A stretch of 64,000 nucleotides of DNA from Hyphomonas johnsonii MHS-2. GTDB taxonomy: Bacteria > Pseudomonadota > Alphaproteobacteria > Caulobacterales > Hyphomonadaceae. The first letter of the stretch is position 1, and each line of letters opens with the position of its first letter. The DNA lies in assembly GCF_000685275.1 (NCBI RefSeq), contig NZ_ARYK01000002.1, forward strand, positions 62,001-126,000, written 5' to 3'. The notes beneath the pieces were generated by a model. That model was not told the origin of the DNA and ran no database searches. It saw nothing but the letters and a program-made list of their open reading frames with translations. This document shows positions 1 to 8,199 of this stretch, piece by piece. Position numbers and translations under genes: made by a program.

Positions 1-38
1 ACTTGGCCGACGCCACCGTACGCGCCGACCCTGAACAT
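1..38 (-). CDS. possible 5-prime end of a divergent CDS (partial)
   Basis: An ATG at 38 reads leftward off the window edge as MFRVGAYGGVGQ. This is a glycine-rich stretch like the start of a Rossmann fold, and almost every third codon position is G or C. A GGAGAG lies about 11 nt upstream of the ATG. If real, this gene would be divergent from the epimerase at 232. Short open stretches also exist on the + strand (stops near 44 and 60), so a rightward gene ending here cannot be excluded. Only 12 codons are visible, so no function is proposed. Confidence 0.25.
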   Translation of the reverse strand, partial: MFRVGAYGGVGQ

Positions 39-231
39 CGCTAATGGGACTCTCCAATAAGTGAACTCCGCGATCACATAATACGGACCCGGGAGCGGCC
101 GCTATGGTCCGTCTCATAAATAAAATCTGGCGCATCGAACCCAGGGTCTGCACGCTCTTCCGGTCCATTGGGAGAAGGTTCAAGACCGCTCAGTCGTCTT
201 CGGTGAATTGCCCAGACAAAGGGAGAGTACC

Positions 232-1155
232 GTGCTCAAAGGCAAGAAAATACTGCTGACTGGACTGACCGGACAGGTCGGCGGCGCGTTCGCTGACCAG
301 CTGGCGCCGCACAACACCGTGTGGGGCCTGGCGCGTTACTCAAGCCCGGGATCGCGCGAACGAGCCGAGCAAGCCGGCGTAAAGACCGTCTCCGGTGATT
401 TTGCAAAGGGCGAACTCGATGAAGCACCGGACGACATTGATATCGTCGTCCATGTCGCCGCCAATACGAAGCCGGGAAGTGCGGAAAACGGCATGCTCCA
501 GAATGCGGAAGGCACCGGCCTGCTGATGCAGAAATACCGGCACGTCAACGCCTTCATTTTCGTCTCGGCAAGTGGCTGCTATCTCGATGATCCCGACCCT
601 CATCACCGCTACAAGGAAACGGACGATGTCGGCGGCACCACGCCCTTCGCCCCAAATTACGGACCGACGAAACTTGCCGCCGAAGGCGTTGTCAGGACGC
701 TTTCGCGGATCAACGGAACACCCACGACGATCGCCCGGCTCGATGTGTCATATGGCGGGCCCTATGATGACGGAGGCCTTCCCGGCCACCACCTGGATTC
801 AATCATCGACGGGCGACCTATCCTGCTTCCGAAAGGGCGGCCCTGCCTTCATTCACCCATCCACGAAGACGACATGGTACGCCATCTCGCCGTCTTCGCC
901 CGCGCGGCCAGGTCACCAGCGACCCTTGTGAACTGGGGCGGCCCTGAAGGCGTGCTGGTTGAAGACTGGTGCCGGTACATCGGAGAGCTGGTCGGACGCG
1001 AACCGATCTTCGAATATGGTCAAGGCAAGACGCTCTGGGGTCGTATCACGGATCCCGACTATGGGTCCTCGCTCGGCATGGAATGGCAGGTGAAATGGCA
1101 AGAGGGCATGCGCCGGATGGTTGAAGCACGCCGCCCCGACGCCCTCGTCTCTTGA
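232..1155 (+). CDS. NAD(P)-dependent epimerase/dehydratase-like protein (extended SDR)
   Basis: This 307-aa protein is an extended short-chain dehydrogenase, probably acting on a sugar-like or keto/hydroxy substrate. The N-terminal nucleotide motif TGLTGQVGG fits TGxxGxxG of extended SDRs. The catalytic YxxxK is seen as NYGPTK about 145 residues in. The GTG at 232 is preferred over the upstream TTG at 208 because GGGAGAG lies just in front of it and the Rossmann strand then begins normally at residue 3. It is the first rightward gene of the catabolic island, and the sulfotransferase follows after 37 bp, probably in the same operon. The substrate cannot be read from the sequence. The family is sure, the reaction is not. 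Confidence 0.85.
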   Translation: MLKGKKILLTGLTGQVGGAFADQLAPHNTVWGLARYSSPGSRERAEQAGVKTVSGDFAKGELDEAPDDIDIVVHVAANTKPGSAENGMLQNAEGTGLLMQKYRHVNAFIFVSASGCYLDDPDPHHRYKETDDVGGTTPFAPNYGPTKLAAEGVVRTLSRINGTPTTIARLDVSYGGPYDDGGLPGHHLDSIIDGRPILLPKGRPCLHSPIHEDDMVRHLAVFARAARSPATLVNWGGPEGVLVEDWCRYIGELVGREPIFEYGQGKTLWGRITDPDYGSSLGMEWQVKWQEGMRRMVEARRPDALVS

Positions 1156-1192
1156 CCCATCATCAAACCCACTAGAACAGAAAGGCTGAATT

Positions 1193-2323
1193 ATGTTGGA
1201 TCCCAGCGTGCTGAAGCAGAAGGCCGTCGATCAGACCGGTCTGGACGAGTTCGGCGACGAACCCATGGAGGACGGCCTCGCCGTCTTTTGCGACTCCTTG
1301 CGAACCGAATCCGGCCTGTCGCAAGCGCGGCTGAAACAGGCCGAGGCAAGCATCATCGCAACCCTCAGCGAGCGGCTGCGCATCGAAGCCTGCCTGAAGC
1401 AACATCCGTCCATCCTCGACGAGCGGATTGAAGCGCCCGTCTTTGTCGTCGGCTTGCCCCGCAGCGGCACGACCGCGCTGTCACAATTCCTGTCGGAAGA
1501 TCCACAGATGCGGTCGATCCGGCGCTGGGAGTCGGCGCAAGTGACACCGCCGCCCAATGCGAGCGAGACGCAAGACCCCCGAATTGCCGAAACGACCCGC
1601 GCATTCGCTGCTCGCGACGCCGCCCTGCCGGCCCTGAAGACGATGCTGGCCGTTGAGCCGTGGGACCCTTCCGAACACGGCGTCCAACTCGGCCTGACTT
1701 TTCGCAACCTCCAGCTTCCAAGCTTGTGGCCAACCCCCAGCTACACGAAGTGGCTGCAGGACGCCGATAAGCGGCCGGCCTATGCCTATTTTGCCAAGGT
1801 TCTGAAGCTGTTGCAGTGGAAAACGCCGGCACCCTGCTGGAACCTCAAGAACCCGCCCGACATCTTCTCACTTGATGCGATCGCATCGGTCTTTCCGGAT
1901 GCCCGCTTTGTCTGGGCTCATCGCGACCCTACCTTGAGTGTCCCGTCGGTCTGCAGCCTCGTCTCGACCATAAGGGAAGCCAGTGGCGAATCCGTCGACA
2001 AACTGGCGCTGGGCCGGATGCAGCTTGAATTCCAGTCCGCAGGCGTCAAAGCGGCCATGCAGGCGCGTGACCAGCTCAGCGACCGTACATTTGTCGATGT
2101 CTGCCAGAAGGATCTGGACGAAAACCCAATCGCCACCTTGCAGGCCCTGTATGACGCGGTCGGCCTGGACTTCACAGATATTTACAAGGCGCGCCTGCAA
2201 TCGCGCCTGAAGGCCCGCCCCAAAGGCAAGCACGGCGCGCATACTTATACGCGGGACGAATTCGGTCTGGAGGCGCCGGAAATCCGGTCCGTATTCAAAG
2301 ACTATATCGACCGCTATCACTGA
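1193..2323 (+). CDS. sulfotransferase family protein (PAPS-dependent type)
   Basis: A 376-aa protein of the bacterial Sulfotransfer_3 type. The 5'-phosphosulfate loop is clear as VVGLPRSGTTALSQFL near residue 85. The 3'-phosphate-binding segment is FVWAHRDPTLSVPS near residue 245. The family moves a sulfuryl group from PAPS to a hydroxyl or amine of a small molecule. Long members like this one occur often in lipid and steroid degradation loci of sphingomonads and mycobacteria, where their role is mostly unproven. It probably shares a transcript with the epimerase-like SDR upstream. It converges with the leftward SDR at 2342 with only 18 bp between them. No PAPS-making genes are nearby. Confidence 0.85.
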   Translation: MLDPSVLKQKAVDQTGLDEFGDEPMEDGLAVFCDSLRTESGLSQARLKQAEASIIATLSERLRIEACLKQHPSILDERIEAPVFVVGLPRSGTTALSQFLSEDPQMRSIRRWESAQVTPPPNASETQDPRIAETTRAFAARDAALPALKTMLAVEPWDPSEHGVQLGLTFRNLQLPSLWPTPSYTKWLQDADKRPAYAYFAKVLKLLQWKTPAPCWNLKNPPDIFSLDAIASVFPDARFVWAHRDPTLSVPSVCSLVSTIREASGESVDKLALGRMQLEFQSAGVKAAMQARDQLSDRTFVDVCQKDLDENPIATLQALYDAVGLDFTDIYKARLQSRLKARPKGKHGAHTYTRDEFGLEAPEIRSVFKDYIDRYH

Positions 2324-2341
2324 GACGGACGGCTGGCGAAC

Positions 2342-3235
2342 CTAGCTTCGCCCCTGCCCTTCGATCTGTGTCCAGCGGCCTTCCCTGTCCCGGTGCCATC
2401 CGCCTGCCGCCATCGTCCCGCCATCGACCGGGAGCGTCACGCCGGTCATATAGCTCGCCATCGGCGAGGCGAGGAAAGCGGCTACATCACCACATTCTGT
2501 GTCGAGGCCTTCCCGGCCGAGCGGAATGAGCCGGTTCATGGCATCTTCGGCGTCGTCAGACCGCTTGAGCCAGGTCGACGGATCGACCGGCCCGGTCCGG
2601 TTGCCGCGCCCGCCTGGCGTAATCGTGTGATCCGGTGCGATTGCATTGACCCGGATGCCGTCGCGGGAAAATTCCAGCGCCATGGACTCGGTAAAGTTGA
2701 TCATCGCCGCCTTGCAGGCGGCATAGACCGCGTAGCCCGGCGCCGCACGCATCCCCTCAATGCTGGTGACATTGATAATGCTGCCACCCCGTCCGCCGCG
2801 AACCATGATCGGCACGGCCGCTGATGTGGCCGCCAGCATGCTCACAAAATTTATGTCGATATGACGCCGCCAGCTTCTTTCGCTCTGCTCGAGAAAGGCC
2901 TTGCCCGCCACCCCGCCAGCATTGTTGACCAGAACGTCAATCCGCCCGAACGCCTCGTCAGTCTTTTCGACCGCTGCCCTGATCTGGTCAGTGTCCATGA
3001 CGTCCGTTGGCAGGGCAATCGCCTTGCGTCCGAATTCACGCGCGCGTTCAGCGGTTTCCTCAGCGCGTTCAGGAATGATTTCGGCGACCGCAATGTCCGC
3101 GCCCAGTTCGGCAAGCCTGAGGGCAATCGCCCGGCCGATGCCACCGCCACCACCAGTGACCAGCGCCACCTTTCCGCCAAAGCGCAGCCGGTCGAACGGA
3201 TCCACTTTCCCGCCTGTTTGCGAACGGGCTGTCAT
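2342..3235 (-). CDS. SDR family oxidoreductase
   Basis: A 297-aa classical short-chain dehydrogenase. The cofactor motif is TGGGGGIG, followed by NNAG. The active site is complete, with Ser in INVTSIEG and YAVYAACK as YxxxK. The C-terminal GVTLPVDGG is typical of FabG-like enzymes. The start is set at 3235 because this ATG overlaps the stop of the SnoaL-like gene upstream in an ATGA arrangement, which implies translational coupling. The reading frame stays open further upstream, but those codons belong to the neighbour. About 20 residues precede the Rossmann strand. It probably oxidises a hydroxyl or reduces a ketone of the island's substrate. Confidence 0.9.
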   Translation of the reverse strand: MTARSQTGGKVDPFDRLRFGGKVALVTGGGGGIGRAIALRLAELGADIAVAEIIPERAEETAERAREFGRKAIALPTDVMDTDQIRAAVEKTDEAFGRIDVLVNNAGGVAGKAFLEQSERSWRRHIDINFVSMLAATSAAVPIMVRGGRGGSIINVTSIEGMRAAPGYAVYAACKAAMINFTESMALEFSRDGIRVNAIAPDHTITPGGRGNRTGPVDPSTWLKRSDDAEDAMNRLIPLGREGLDTECGDVAAFLASPMASYMTGVTLPVDGGTMAAGGWHRDREGRWTQIEGQGRS

Positions 3236-3705
3236 GGTGTCGGCAAACCGGAAAGCGGCAGGAAAGACGGCAGGGCCCCATTGATCGCCTGTCCTTCCGG
3301 AAGCACCCACCTGAAAGGCGAAGACACCACCCGCCGGGCGAAACGCCAGCCAATGTCGAGGCGCACGCACTCATCCTGGTAAACACCACACACCCATTCA
3401 ACAGGCTGTCCGGTCGGCTGTTTGAGCTCGGTAAACCACCACCGCGCCATGGCCGTGTCACCATTCACTTCGACGACGCCGGAATGCGTCATCTGGAACA
3501 GGAAATCCCGTTCTTTTTCGACCAGTCGCCTGAACCGCTTTTCGAGCTTGTCCCGCCCGACCACCGGTTCGCCTGCCGATGGCGCCTCGAGCTCTCCGTC
3601 CGGCGCGTAGACTGCGGCCATGCCAGCACCGTCCCGACGGTTCGCCGCGTCCGTATAGGCGGCGGCGAGGCTGCGTATCGCCATTTCGTCTGATTGTAGA
3701 TGCAT
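3232..3705 (-). CDS. SnoaL-like / NTF2-fold protein
   Basis: This 157-aa protein has the features of the NTF2-like superfamily. It has an N-terminal helix ending in YTDAANRRD, the MAAVYAPDGELEAP strand, and a second half with HSGVVEVNGDTAMARWWF. Members include ketosteroid isomerase, SnoaL cyclases, dehydratases and small ring-hydroxylating subunits. The ATG at 3705 is chosen because GGAG sits in front of it. An upstream ATG at 3735 would add ten residues. It overlaps the downstream SDR by four bases, so the pair is probably made together. A dehydratase or isomerase step on the island substrate is a reasonable guess, but no catalytic Asp pair is assigned. Confidence 0.8.
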   Translation of the reverse strand: MHLQSDEMAIRSLAAAYTDAANRRDGAGMAAVYAPDGELEAPSAGEPVVGRDKLEKRFRRLVEKERDFLFQMTHSGVVEVNGDTAMARWWFTELKQPTGQPVEWVCGVYQDECVRLDIGWRFARRVVSSPFRWVLPEGQAINGALPSFLPLSGLPTP

Positions 3706-3894
3706 GCTTGCAAGACTCCAGTCTGGTTCGCCCATTTCGGGCCATTACGATCATTCTGCGCAGTCCGCCGGTCTCTATCCACCCCCGCATTTAGGCGAAA
3801 ACGGAGTGGCCGCAGGTCAATGCGCAATTCCCACGCTGCCGCCGAAGCGCTCTCCTGTCTGGAGCCCCTGACCCGGATTTGGAGACCTGCCCTC

Positions 3895-4752
3895 ATGCCT
3901 GAAAACAGCTTTGATATGTCCGGAAAGACAGCCATCATCATCGGTGCGACGCAGGGCATGGGTGCCCAGATCGCCGAAGACATTGCCGCCAGTGGCGGCC
4001 AGGTCATCATCACCAGCCGGTCCCAGGCCGCCTCGGACGCCAAGGCAGAAGAGCTGAACGCAAAGTACGCGAAGGGTAAATCCATCGCGGTCGGCAAGGC
4101 AGGTGACCTGTCAATCAAATCTGACCTTCAGGCCATCGTCAACACCGCGATCAGTGAATTCGGCCAGATCACAACGCTGGTGATTTCACCGACCATCCGA
4201 CCCTTCTTCGGTCCGTCCATCGAGACGACGGATGAAGAGATCGACGAACAGTTTCTCTACATTTTCAAGAGTCGCTTCTGGATTTCCGCGATGTGCATTC
4301 CGCACATGCACAAGGCGGGCGGCGGTTCCGTCGTCTATATCGGGTCGGGGTCGGCCTTCGAATCCACGACAGAACGCTCGGTCTATTCCTGCGCGCGCGC
4401 CGCCGAAGTCCAGATGATGAAGAATTTCGCGGCAGAGTTCGGGCGCGACAATATCCGGTTCAACATCATCTCCCCTGCCCTGATCAAATCCAGCGGCGCT
4501 GAAGCCCTGTTCAAGGACCCTGCCGTACTCGAGCGGTTCGAAAGCCGACTGCCGATGAAGCGCCACGGCCTTGTCGCGGAGATTTCCCAGAGCGCGATGT
4601 TCCTCGCCAGTGATCTCAGCTCCTTCACGACCGGTTGCGTGGTCCCCGTTGATGGCGGGCGGAACCTGCATTGTTCATCCAACGACCTGACGTCGAGTTT
4701 CACGCCTGACAAGGATAACCGTCATCGTAACCCGGCGGCGGCAAAAGCATGA
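3895..4752 (+). CDS. SDR family protein with Arg in place of the catalytic Lys
   Basis: This 285-aa protein is SDR-like from end to end. It opens with a cofactor loop IIIGATQGMG and closes with TTGCVVPVDGGRN. The canonical YxxxK reads YSCAR: Tyr164 is present, but residue 168 is Arg (CGC at 4396-4398). The usual NNAG stretch reads VISPT. Several SDR-fold proteins with such changes bind cofactor but have altered or no redox activity. The ATG at 3895 has GGAG ten bases upstream. The frame is open much further left but that part overlaps the divergent SnoaL gene. It is coupled by an ATGA overlap to the next gene. This is a clear family member of doubtful catalysis. Confidence 0.85.
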   Translation: MPENSFDMSGKTAIIIGATQGMGAQIAEDIAASGGQVIITSRSQAASDAKAEELNAKYAKGKSIAVGKAGDLSIKSDLQAIVNTAISEFGQITTLVISPTIRPFFGPSIETTDEEIDEQFLYIFKSRFWISAMCIPHMHKAGGGSVVYIGSGSAFESTTERSVYSCARAAEVQMMKNFAAEFGRDNIRFNIISPALIKSSGAEALFKDPAVLERFESRLPMKRHGLVAEISQSAMFLASDLSSFTTGCVVPVDGGRNLHCSSNDLTSSFTPDKDNRHRNPAAAKA

Positions 4753-5591
4753 CCGGTAATAGCGGCCGCGTCGGCTTCATCGGCCTCGGCAATCAGGGCG
4801 CCCCGATTGCCTGGCGCATTGCCAGAATACGCCCGCTTTCAGTGTGGGCGCGGCGCGAAGCCAGCACGGTAGTCTATCGCGACGGCGGCTGCGCGGTTGC
4901 ATCCAGCCCCGCAGACCTCGCCAGCCAGTGCGCCATTATTGGCATTTGTGTCGTCAATGATGACGATGTCCGCGACGTGTTGATGCGAAGCGACGGCGTG
5001 TTTGCCGGGGCGGCGCCTGGCACGATCATCTGCATTCATTCAACCGTCCTTCCCGGCACGATGGTCGAGCTCGACAAGGAAGCCAAGGCGCGAAAGCTGA
5101 AGCTGCTGGACGCCCCCGTGAGCGGCGGCCCTGACGGCGCAGAATCCGGCACAATGTCCATTCTGGTCGGCGGCGACATCGAGACCCTCGAAGCGGCACG
5201 CGAGGTTCTCGCCTCCTTCGGTTCGAACATCTTCCATATGGGTGCCACCGGAACAGGCCAGGCCGCCAAACTCCTCAACAACAATCTCTGCTTTGCCAAC
5301 ACCGCCACGGCCGTGCACGCCCTGCTGCTCGCACGGGAATTCGGCATCGACCAGCAGGTTGCAGCCCGGGTCTTTGCGGCTTCCTCCGGGGCGAGCACCG
5401 GCCTACGGCTCATCATGAACAATCAACAATTCAGAAAGGTCACCGGCGCCTCCAGCAATCTTCGCAAGGATATTCACCACCTCGCCGAATTTGCAGACCA
5501 GCAACAGGTCAGCGAGAAAGCCCTTCTCGACATCGCTGCAGCGACACCGGACCTGCTCAACGAGTATGCAAAATTCCGCAAGGATTTCTAA
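4749..5591 (+). CDS. NAD(P)-dependent oxidoreductase, 3-hydroxyisobutyrate dehydrogenase family
   Basis: A 280-aa beta-hydroxyacid dehydrogenase. The N-terminal dinucleotide site is GFIGLGNQGAP. The substrate loop DAPVSGGPDGAESGTMSILVGG is the family signature. The catalytic Lys is in GQAAKLLNNNL. Members oxidise 3-hydroxyisobutyrate, tartronate semialdehyde or similar beta-hydroxy acids with NAD(P). The start overlaps the stop of the SDR before it (ATGA), so the two are translationally coupled. In a beta-oxidation-like island it could handle a short hydroxy-acid fragment released from the main substrate. Two hairpins follow the stop codon. Confidence 0.88.
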   Translation: MTGNSGRVGFIGLGNQGAPIAWRIARIRPLSVWARREASTVVYRDGGCAVASSPADLASQCAIIGICVVNDDDVRDVLMRSDGVFAGAAPGTIICIHSTVLPGTMVELDKEAKARKLKLLDAPVSGGPDGAESGTMSILVGGDIETLEAAREVLASFGSNIFHMGATGTGQAAKLLNNNLCFANTATAVHALLLAREFGIDQQVAARVFAASSGASTGLRLIMNNQQFRKVTGASSNLRKDIHHLAEFADQQQVSEKALLDIAAATPDLLNEYAKFRKDF

Positions 5592-5670
5592 GGCCGTGAC
5601 TCGCTGATCAGCCATTCCTGCCCGGTCGGCTAAACAGCCCGATTTGTCTTGTCCAGAAGACCTCAAAAAC

Positions 5671-5716
5671 GACAGCGCCTCCGGTCCAATTTCGCAACTG
5701 CCCGGAGGACGCTGTC
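5671..5716. terminator. hairpin in convergent gap (possible bidirectional terminator)
   Basis: GACAGCG plus CTCCGG at 5671-5684 pairs with CCGGAGG plus CGCTGTC at 5702-5716. This gives about 13 base pairs with one small bulge. It lies between the stops of the converging genes at 4749-5591 and 5773-6795. No clear T-run follows on either strand, so termination is inferred from position and stem strength. Confidence 0.5.
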
Positions 5717-5724
5717 AGGGTTCG

Positions 5725-5752
5725 AGTTACGCACGCGCATGAATGCGTAACT
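5725..5752. terminator. second hairpin in the same convergent gap
   Basis: AGTTACGCA at 5725-5733 is perfectly complementary to TGCGTAACT at 5744-5752, with a 10-nt loop. It lies 8 bases from the first hairpin and 21 bases from the stop of the acyl-CoA dehydrogenase subunit at 5773. It may terminate the leftward operon or act as a protein-binding palindrome. Confidence 0.45.
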
Positions 5753-5772
5753 AACGGAGGTACTCTTTCGGT

Positions 5773-6795
5773 TCAGGCGGGCGCCGCCTGACCAATCATT
5801 GAAGCGCGCGTTTTCCTCAAATCCCCGCCGAGAACATCGATCGTGTGCGCGCGCTTGAGATAGACGTGGGCGTCTGTTTCAGCCGTAAAACCGATAGCGC
5901 CGTGTACTTGGATGTTTGTCGCGCCATTCTTCAGCGCAGCATCCACCGCGACAAGCTTGGCCGCCGTCGCGTGGTAGAGCGCATCGGACCTGTTTTCCGC
6001 AACAACCACAGAGGCAAAATCGACCTGGCAGGACGCGACCTCGGCCGCAATCGCCATGTCGGCGCACTTGTGCTTGACCGCCTGGAACGAGCCGATCAGC
6101 TTTCCGAACTGTTCGCGCATCTTTGCGTAATCGACGGCCATGTCGAGCGCCGCCTTTGAAAGACCGGACGCATAGGCGGCCGACAGCAGAAGCGCTCTGG
6201 GTCTATGGGCATTGGATGAGGCGACACTGGACAGAGGCTGTGCATTGCGCAGGGTCGCGCGGCGCAGAAGATTGTGACTGTCCATTCCGGGGCAAGATTC
6301 ACCATCCTCAAAGGCAGACGCAGGCAGAAGATAGGGACCGTCCGGCGCCAGCACGACGATCAGCTCAGCCTCGCCGGCTTCCATGAGATGGAAGCTGCCG
6401 CTCAGACCATTTTCGGAAGTTATTGCCCCGCGAGGGTTGGCAAGACCAACTCGGATATTGCCGGCGACGATCTCGCTCGCCCTATTCAAATTCGACTCTG
6501 CCGCCAGATGCGCGCCGAGCGTAATCCCGAAAATCTCTGTCGAGACGAGGTTCCGGCCATATTCGCGGAAGACCAGCGCTTCCTCGACAGCCCCAAGCCC
6601 GATCCCGCCATCGTCTTCAGCCAGACCAAGACCGAGAAATCCAAGCTCTCCCAACTGTGGCCACAGGCTGACATCCGGATTGCCAATCTGGCCGTGCTTG
6701 TCAGGCCGAAGCCGTTCGACCGGTGCGAGGTTCGACAGGAAGGCCGCGACCGTATCAACGATCTGGACCTGTTCGTCTGTTGGCAGCAAATACAT
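5773..6795 (-). CDS. acyl-CoA dehydrogenase family protein, presumed non-catalytic beta subunit
   Basis: A 340-aa acyl-CoA dehydrogenase homologue, shorter than the usual 380-400. The C-terminal FAD-binding helices are well kept: MREQFGKLIGSFQAVKHKCADM and IQVHGAIGFTAETDAHVYLKR. The middle beta-domain lacks the usual flavin-contact TEP..GSD motif. At both known places for the catalytic Glu it has none (RALLLSAA and TIDVLGG). This matches small subunits of the alpha2beta2 enzymes of steroid side-chain degradation (FadE27/FadE29 type). The larger gene just upstream supplies the missing parts. The ATG at 6795 begins MYLLPTDEQ. The frame runs on upstream but overlaps the neighbour. Confidence 0.85.
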   Translation of the reverse strand: MYLLPTDEQVQIVDTVAAFLSNLAPVERLRPDKHGQIGNPDVSLWPQLGELGFLGLGLAEDDGGIGLGAVEEALVFREYGRNLVSTEIFGITLGAHLAAESNLNRASEIVAGNIRVGLANPRGAITSENGLSGSFHLMEAGEAELIVVLAPDGPYLLPASAFEDGESCPGMDSHNLLRRATLRNAQPLSSVASSNAHRPRALLLSAAYASGLSKAALDMAVDYAKMREQFGKLIGSFQAVKHKCADMAIAAEVASCQVDFASVVVAENRSDALYHATAAKLVAVDAALKNGATNIQVHGAIGFTAETDAHVYLKRAHTIDVLGGDLRKTRASMIGQAAPA

Positions 6796-6805
6796 GTGAC
6801 GCCCC

Positions 6806-7966
6806 TTACCGTGGCAGGCCGAGCACACGCTCGCCGATGATGTTGCGCTGGATCTCGGACGTACCGGCCGCAATTGTGTTGCTGTAAGACCGCAGATAGG
6901 GCCGGACCCAGGGGTCATTCGTATCGGGAAGCTCAAGCGCATCTTCACCGATGACGTCGAGCGCGATTCGCCTGATGCGCTGTTGCAACTGGCTGAAGAA
7001 GGCCCGCATCAGGGACGCTTCCGAGCCTGGAGGCCGGCCACCGGCCGCGCGGGACGCAATCGAATAGGTCATCGCGCGAACAGCAGCGGACTCGGCGCGC
7101 AATTGCGCAAGCCGGGCGCCGATTTCGTCATGCTCAAGCGCGGACGCGCCAAATCGTTCGCGCGCCATTTCAACCAGTTTTTCGACCACGACATTATACC
7201 GGATCTGCTCAGACATGCTCGCCGTGCCTCGCTCGAAGCCAAGGGTCGACATGGCAACTTTCCAGCCCTCATTCAGCGGGCCGACGACATTGCTCAGCGG
7301 AATGCGGACATTGTTATAGAAGACCTGATTAAAATGATGATGGCCGGGCGCGGTCATGATCAGGATCGGGCGAAGCTCAATGCCCGGCGTGTTCATGTCG
7401 CAAATGACCCAGCTGATCCCCTTGTGTTTGGGAGCAACCGTATCGGTGCGCACAAGCAGTTCCTGCCAGTCGGCCAGATGCGCCGAACTCGTCCAGATCT
7501 TTGAGCCATTGACGACGAGATGATCGCCATCGACGATCGCGCGGCAACGCAGGCCGCCAAGATCGGACCCGTTATTCGGCTCTGAGAAGCCCTGGCACCA
7601 AGCCACTTCACCCTTCAAAATGCGAGGAAGGTGATACTGCTTCTGCTCATCAGTGCCCCAGGTCATGATGGTCGGCGCCGCATGATTGCAACCGACAAAC
7701 AGGAGCTCCGCGTTGGGGGCCCCGGCTCTGGCATATTCCTCATACCAGATCAGCTGGCGGGTCAGGCCAAGGCCGCGACCGCCATACTCTTCCGGCCAGG
7801 ACACACCGGCCCATCCGCCATCATATTGAAGCTTCTGCCAGGCGAGGTCGAATGCCCGCATACCGTCATCGGACGGCGGACGCTCCTCGCGTGGCACATT
7901 GTCGTGCAGCCAGTCGCGCGCCTCGGCGCGGAAAGCTTCGTCTTCCGGGCTGAAATCTAGGTTCAT
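6806..7966 (-). CDS. acyl-CoA dehydrogenase family protein, presumed catalytic alpha subunit
   Basis: A 386-aa acyl-CoA dehydrogenase. It has the N-terminal helical domain, the beta-domain motif CQGFSEPNNGSDLGGL, and the C-terminal GTSEIQRNIIGERVLGLPR. A Glu sits in LGFERGTAS (residue 245), where the catalytic base of isovaleryl-CoA-type and FadE26-type enzymes lies. The usual YEGT Glu is replaced (IAAGT). The RxQFG flavin helix is degenerate here but intact in the partner downstream, so an interleaved heterotetramer is expected. The ATG at 7966 has GGAG upstream; an ATG five codons earlier lacks one. The partner gene follows after 10 bp. Confidence 0.88.
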   Translation of the reverse strand: MNLDFSPEDEAFRAEARDWLHDNVPREERPPSDDGMRAFDLAWQKLQYDGGWAGVSWPEEYGGRGLGLTRQLIWYEEYARAGAPNAELLFVGCNHAAPTIMTWGTDEQKQYHLPRILKGEVAWCQGFSEPNNGSDLGGLRCRAIVDGDHLVVNGSKIWTSSAHLADWQELLVRTDTVAPKHKGISWVICDMNTPGIELRPILIMTAPGHHHFNQVFYNNVRIPLSNVVGPLNEGWKVAMSTLGFERGTASMSEQIRYNVVVEKLVEMARERFGASALEHDEIGARLAQLRAESAAVRAMTYSIASRAAGGRPPGSEASLMRAFFSQLQQRIRRIALDVIGEDALELPDTNDPWVRPYLRSYSNTIAAGTSEIQRNIIGERVLGLPR

Positions 7967-8199
7967 GAGGTTCGTCTCCATACAGCCGCAAAAATTTGCC
8001 GCCCAGGCTGGCGGGCCATGAATATTGAAACTGTACCCTGAAGACATGTCACCCGATGCGCTCATGCGAACTCCGTCACGGCCCATGCCGACTTCCCTTA
8101 AAAGATGCCGCATAAACCCACTGACTTTCATCCCCACTCGTTTCAGACTCGCGACAACCGCAGCGAATAGCTGCCCGCGGAAAAACTGAGGAACAGGCA
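7967..8199. promoter_or_regulatory. divergent intergenic region, acyl-CoA dehydrogenase operon / MFE-2-like SDR
   Basis: This 233-bp spacer must hold the promoters of the leftward acyl-CoA dehydrogenase pair and the rightward SDR. GAGGAACAGG directly precedes the ATG at 8200. I see no convincing -35/-10 pair or long palindrome in it. Confidence 0.4.
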
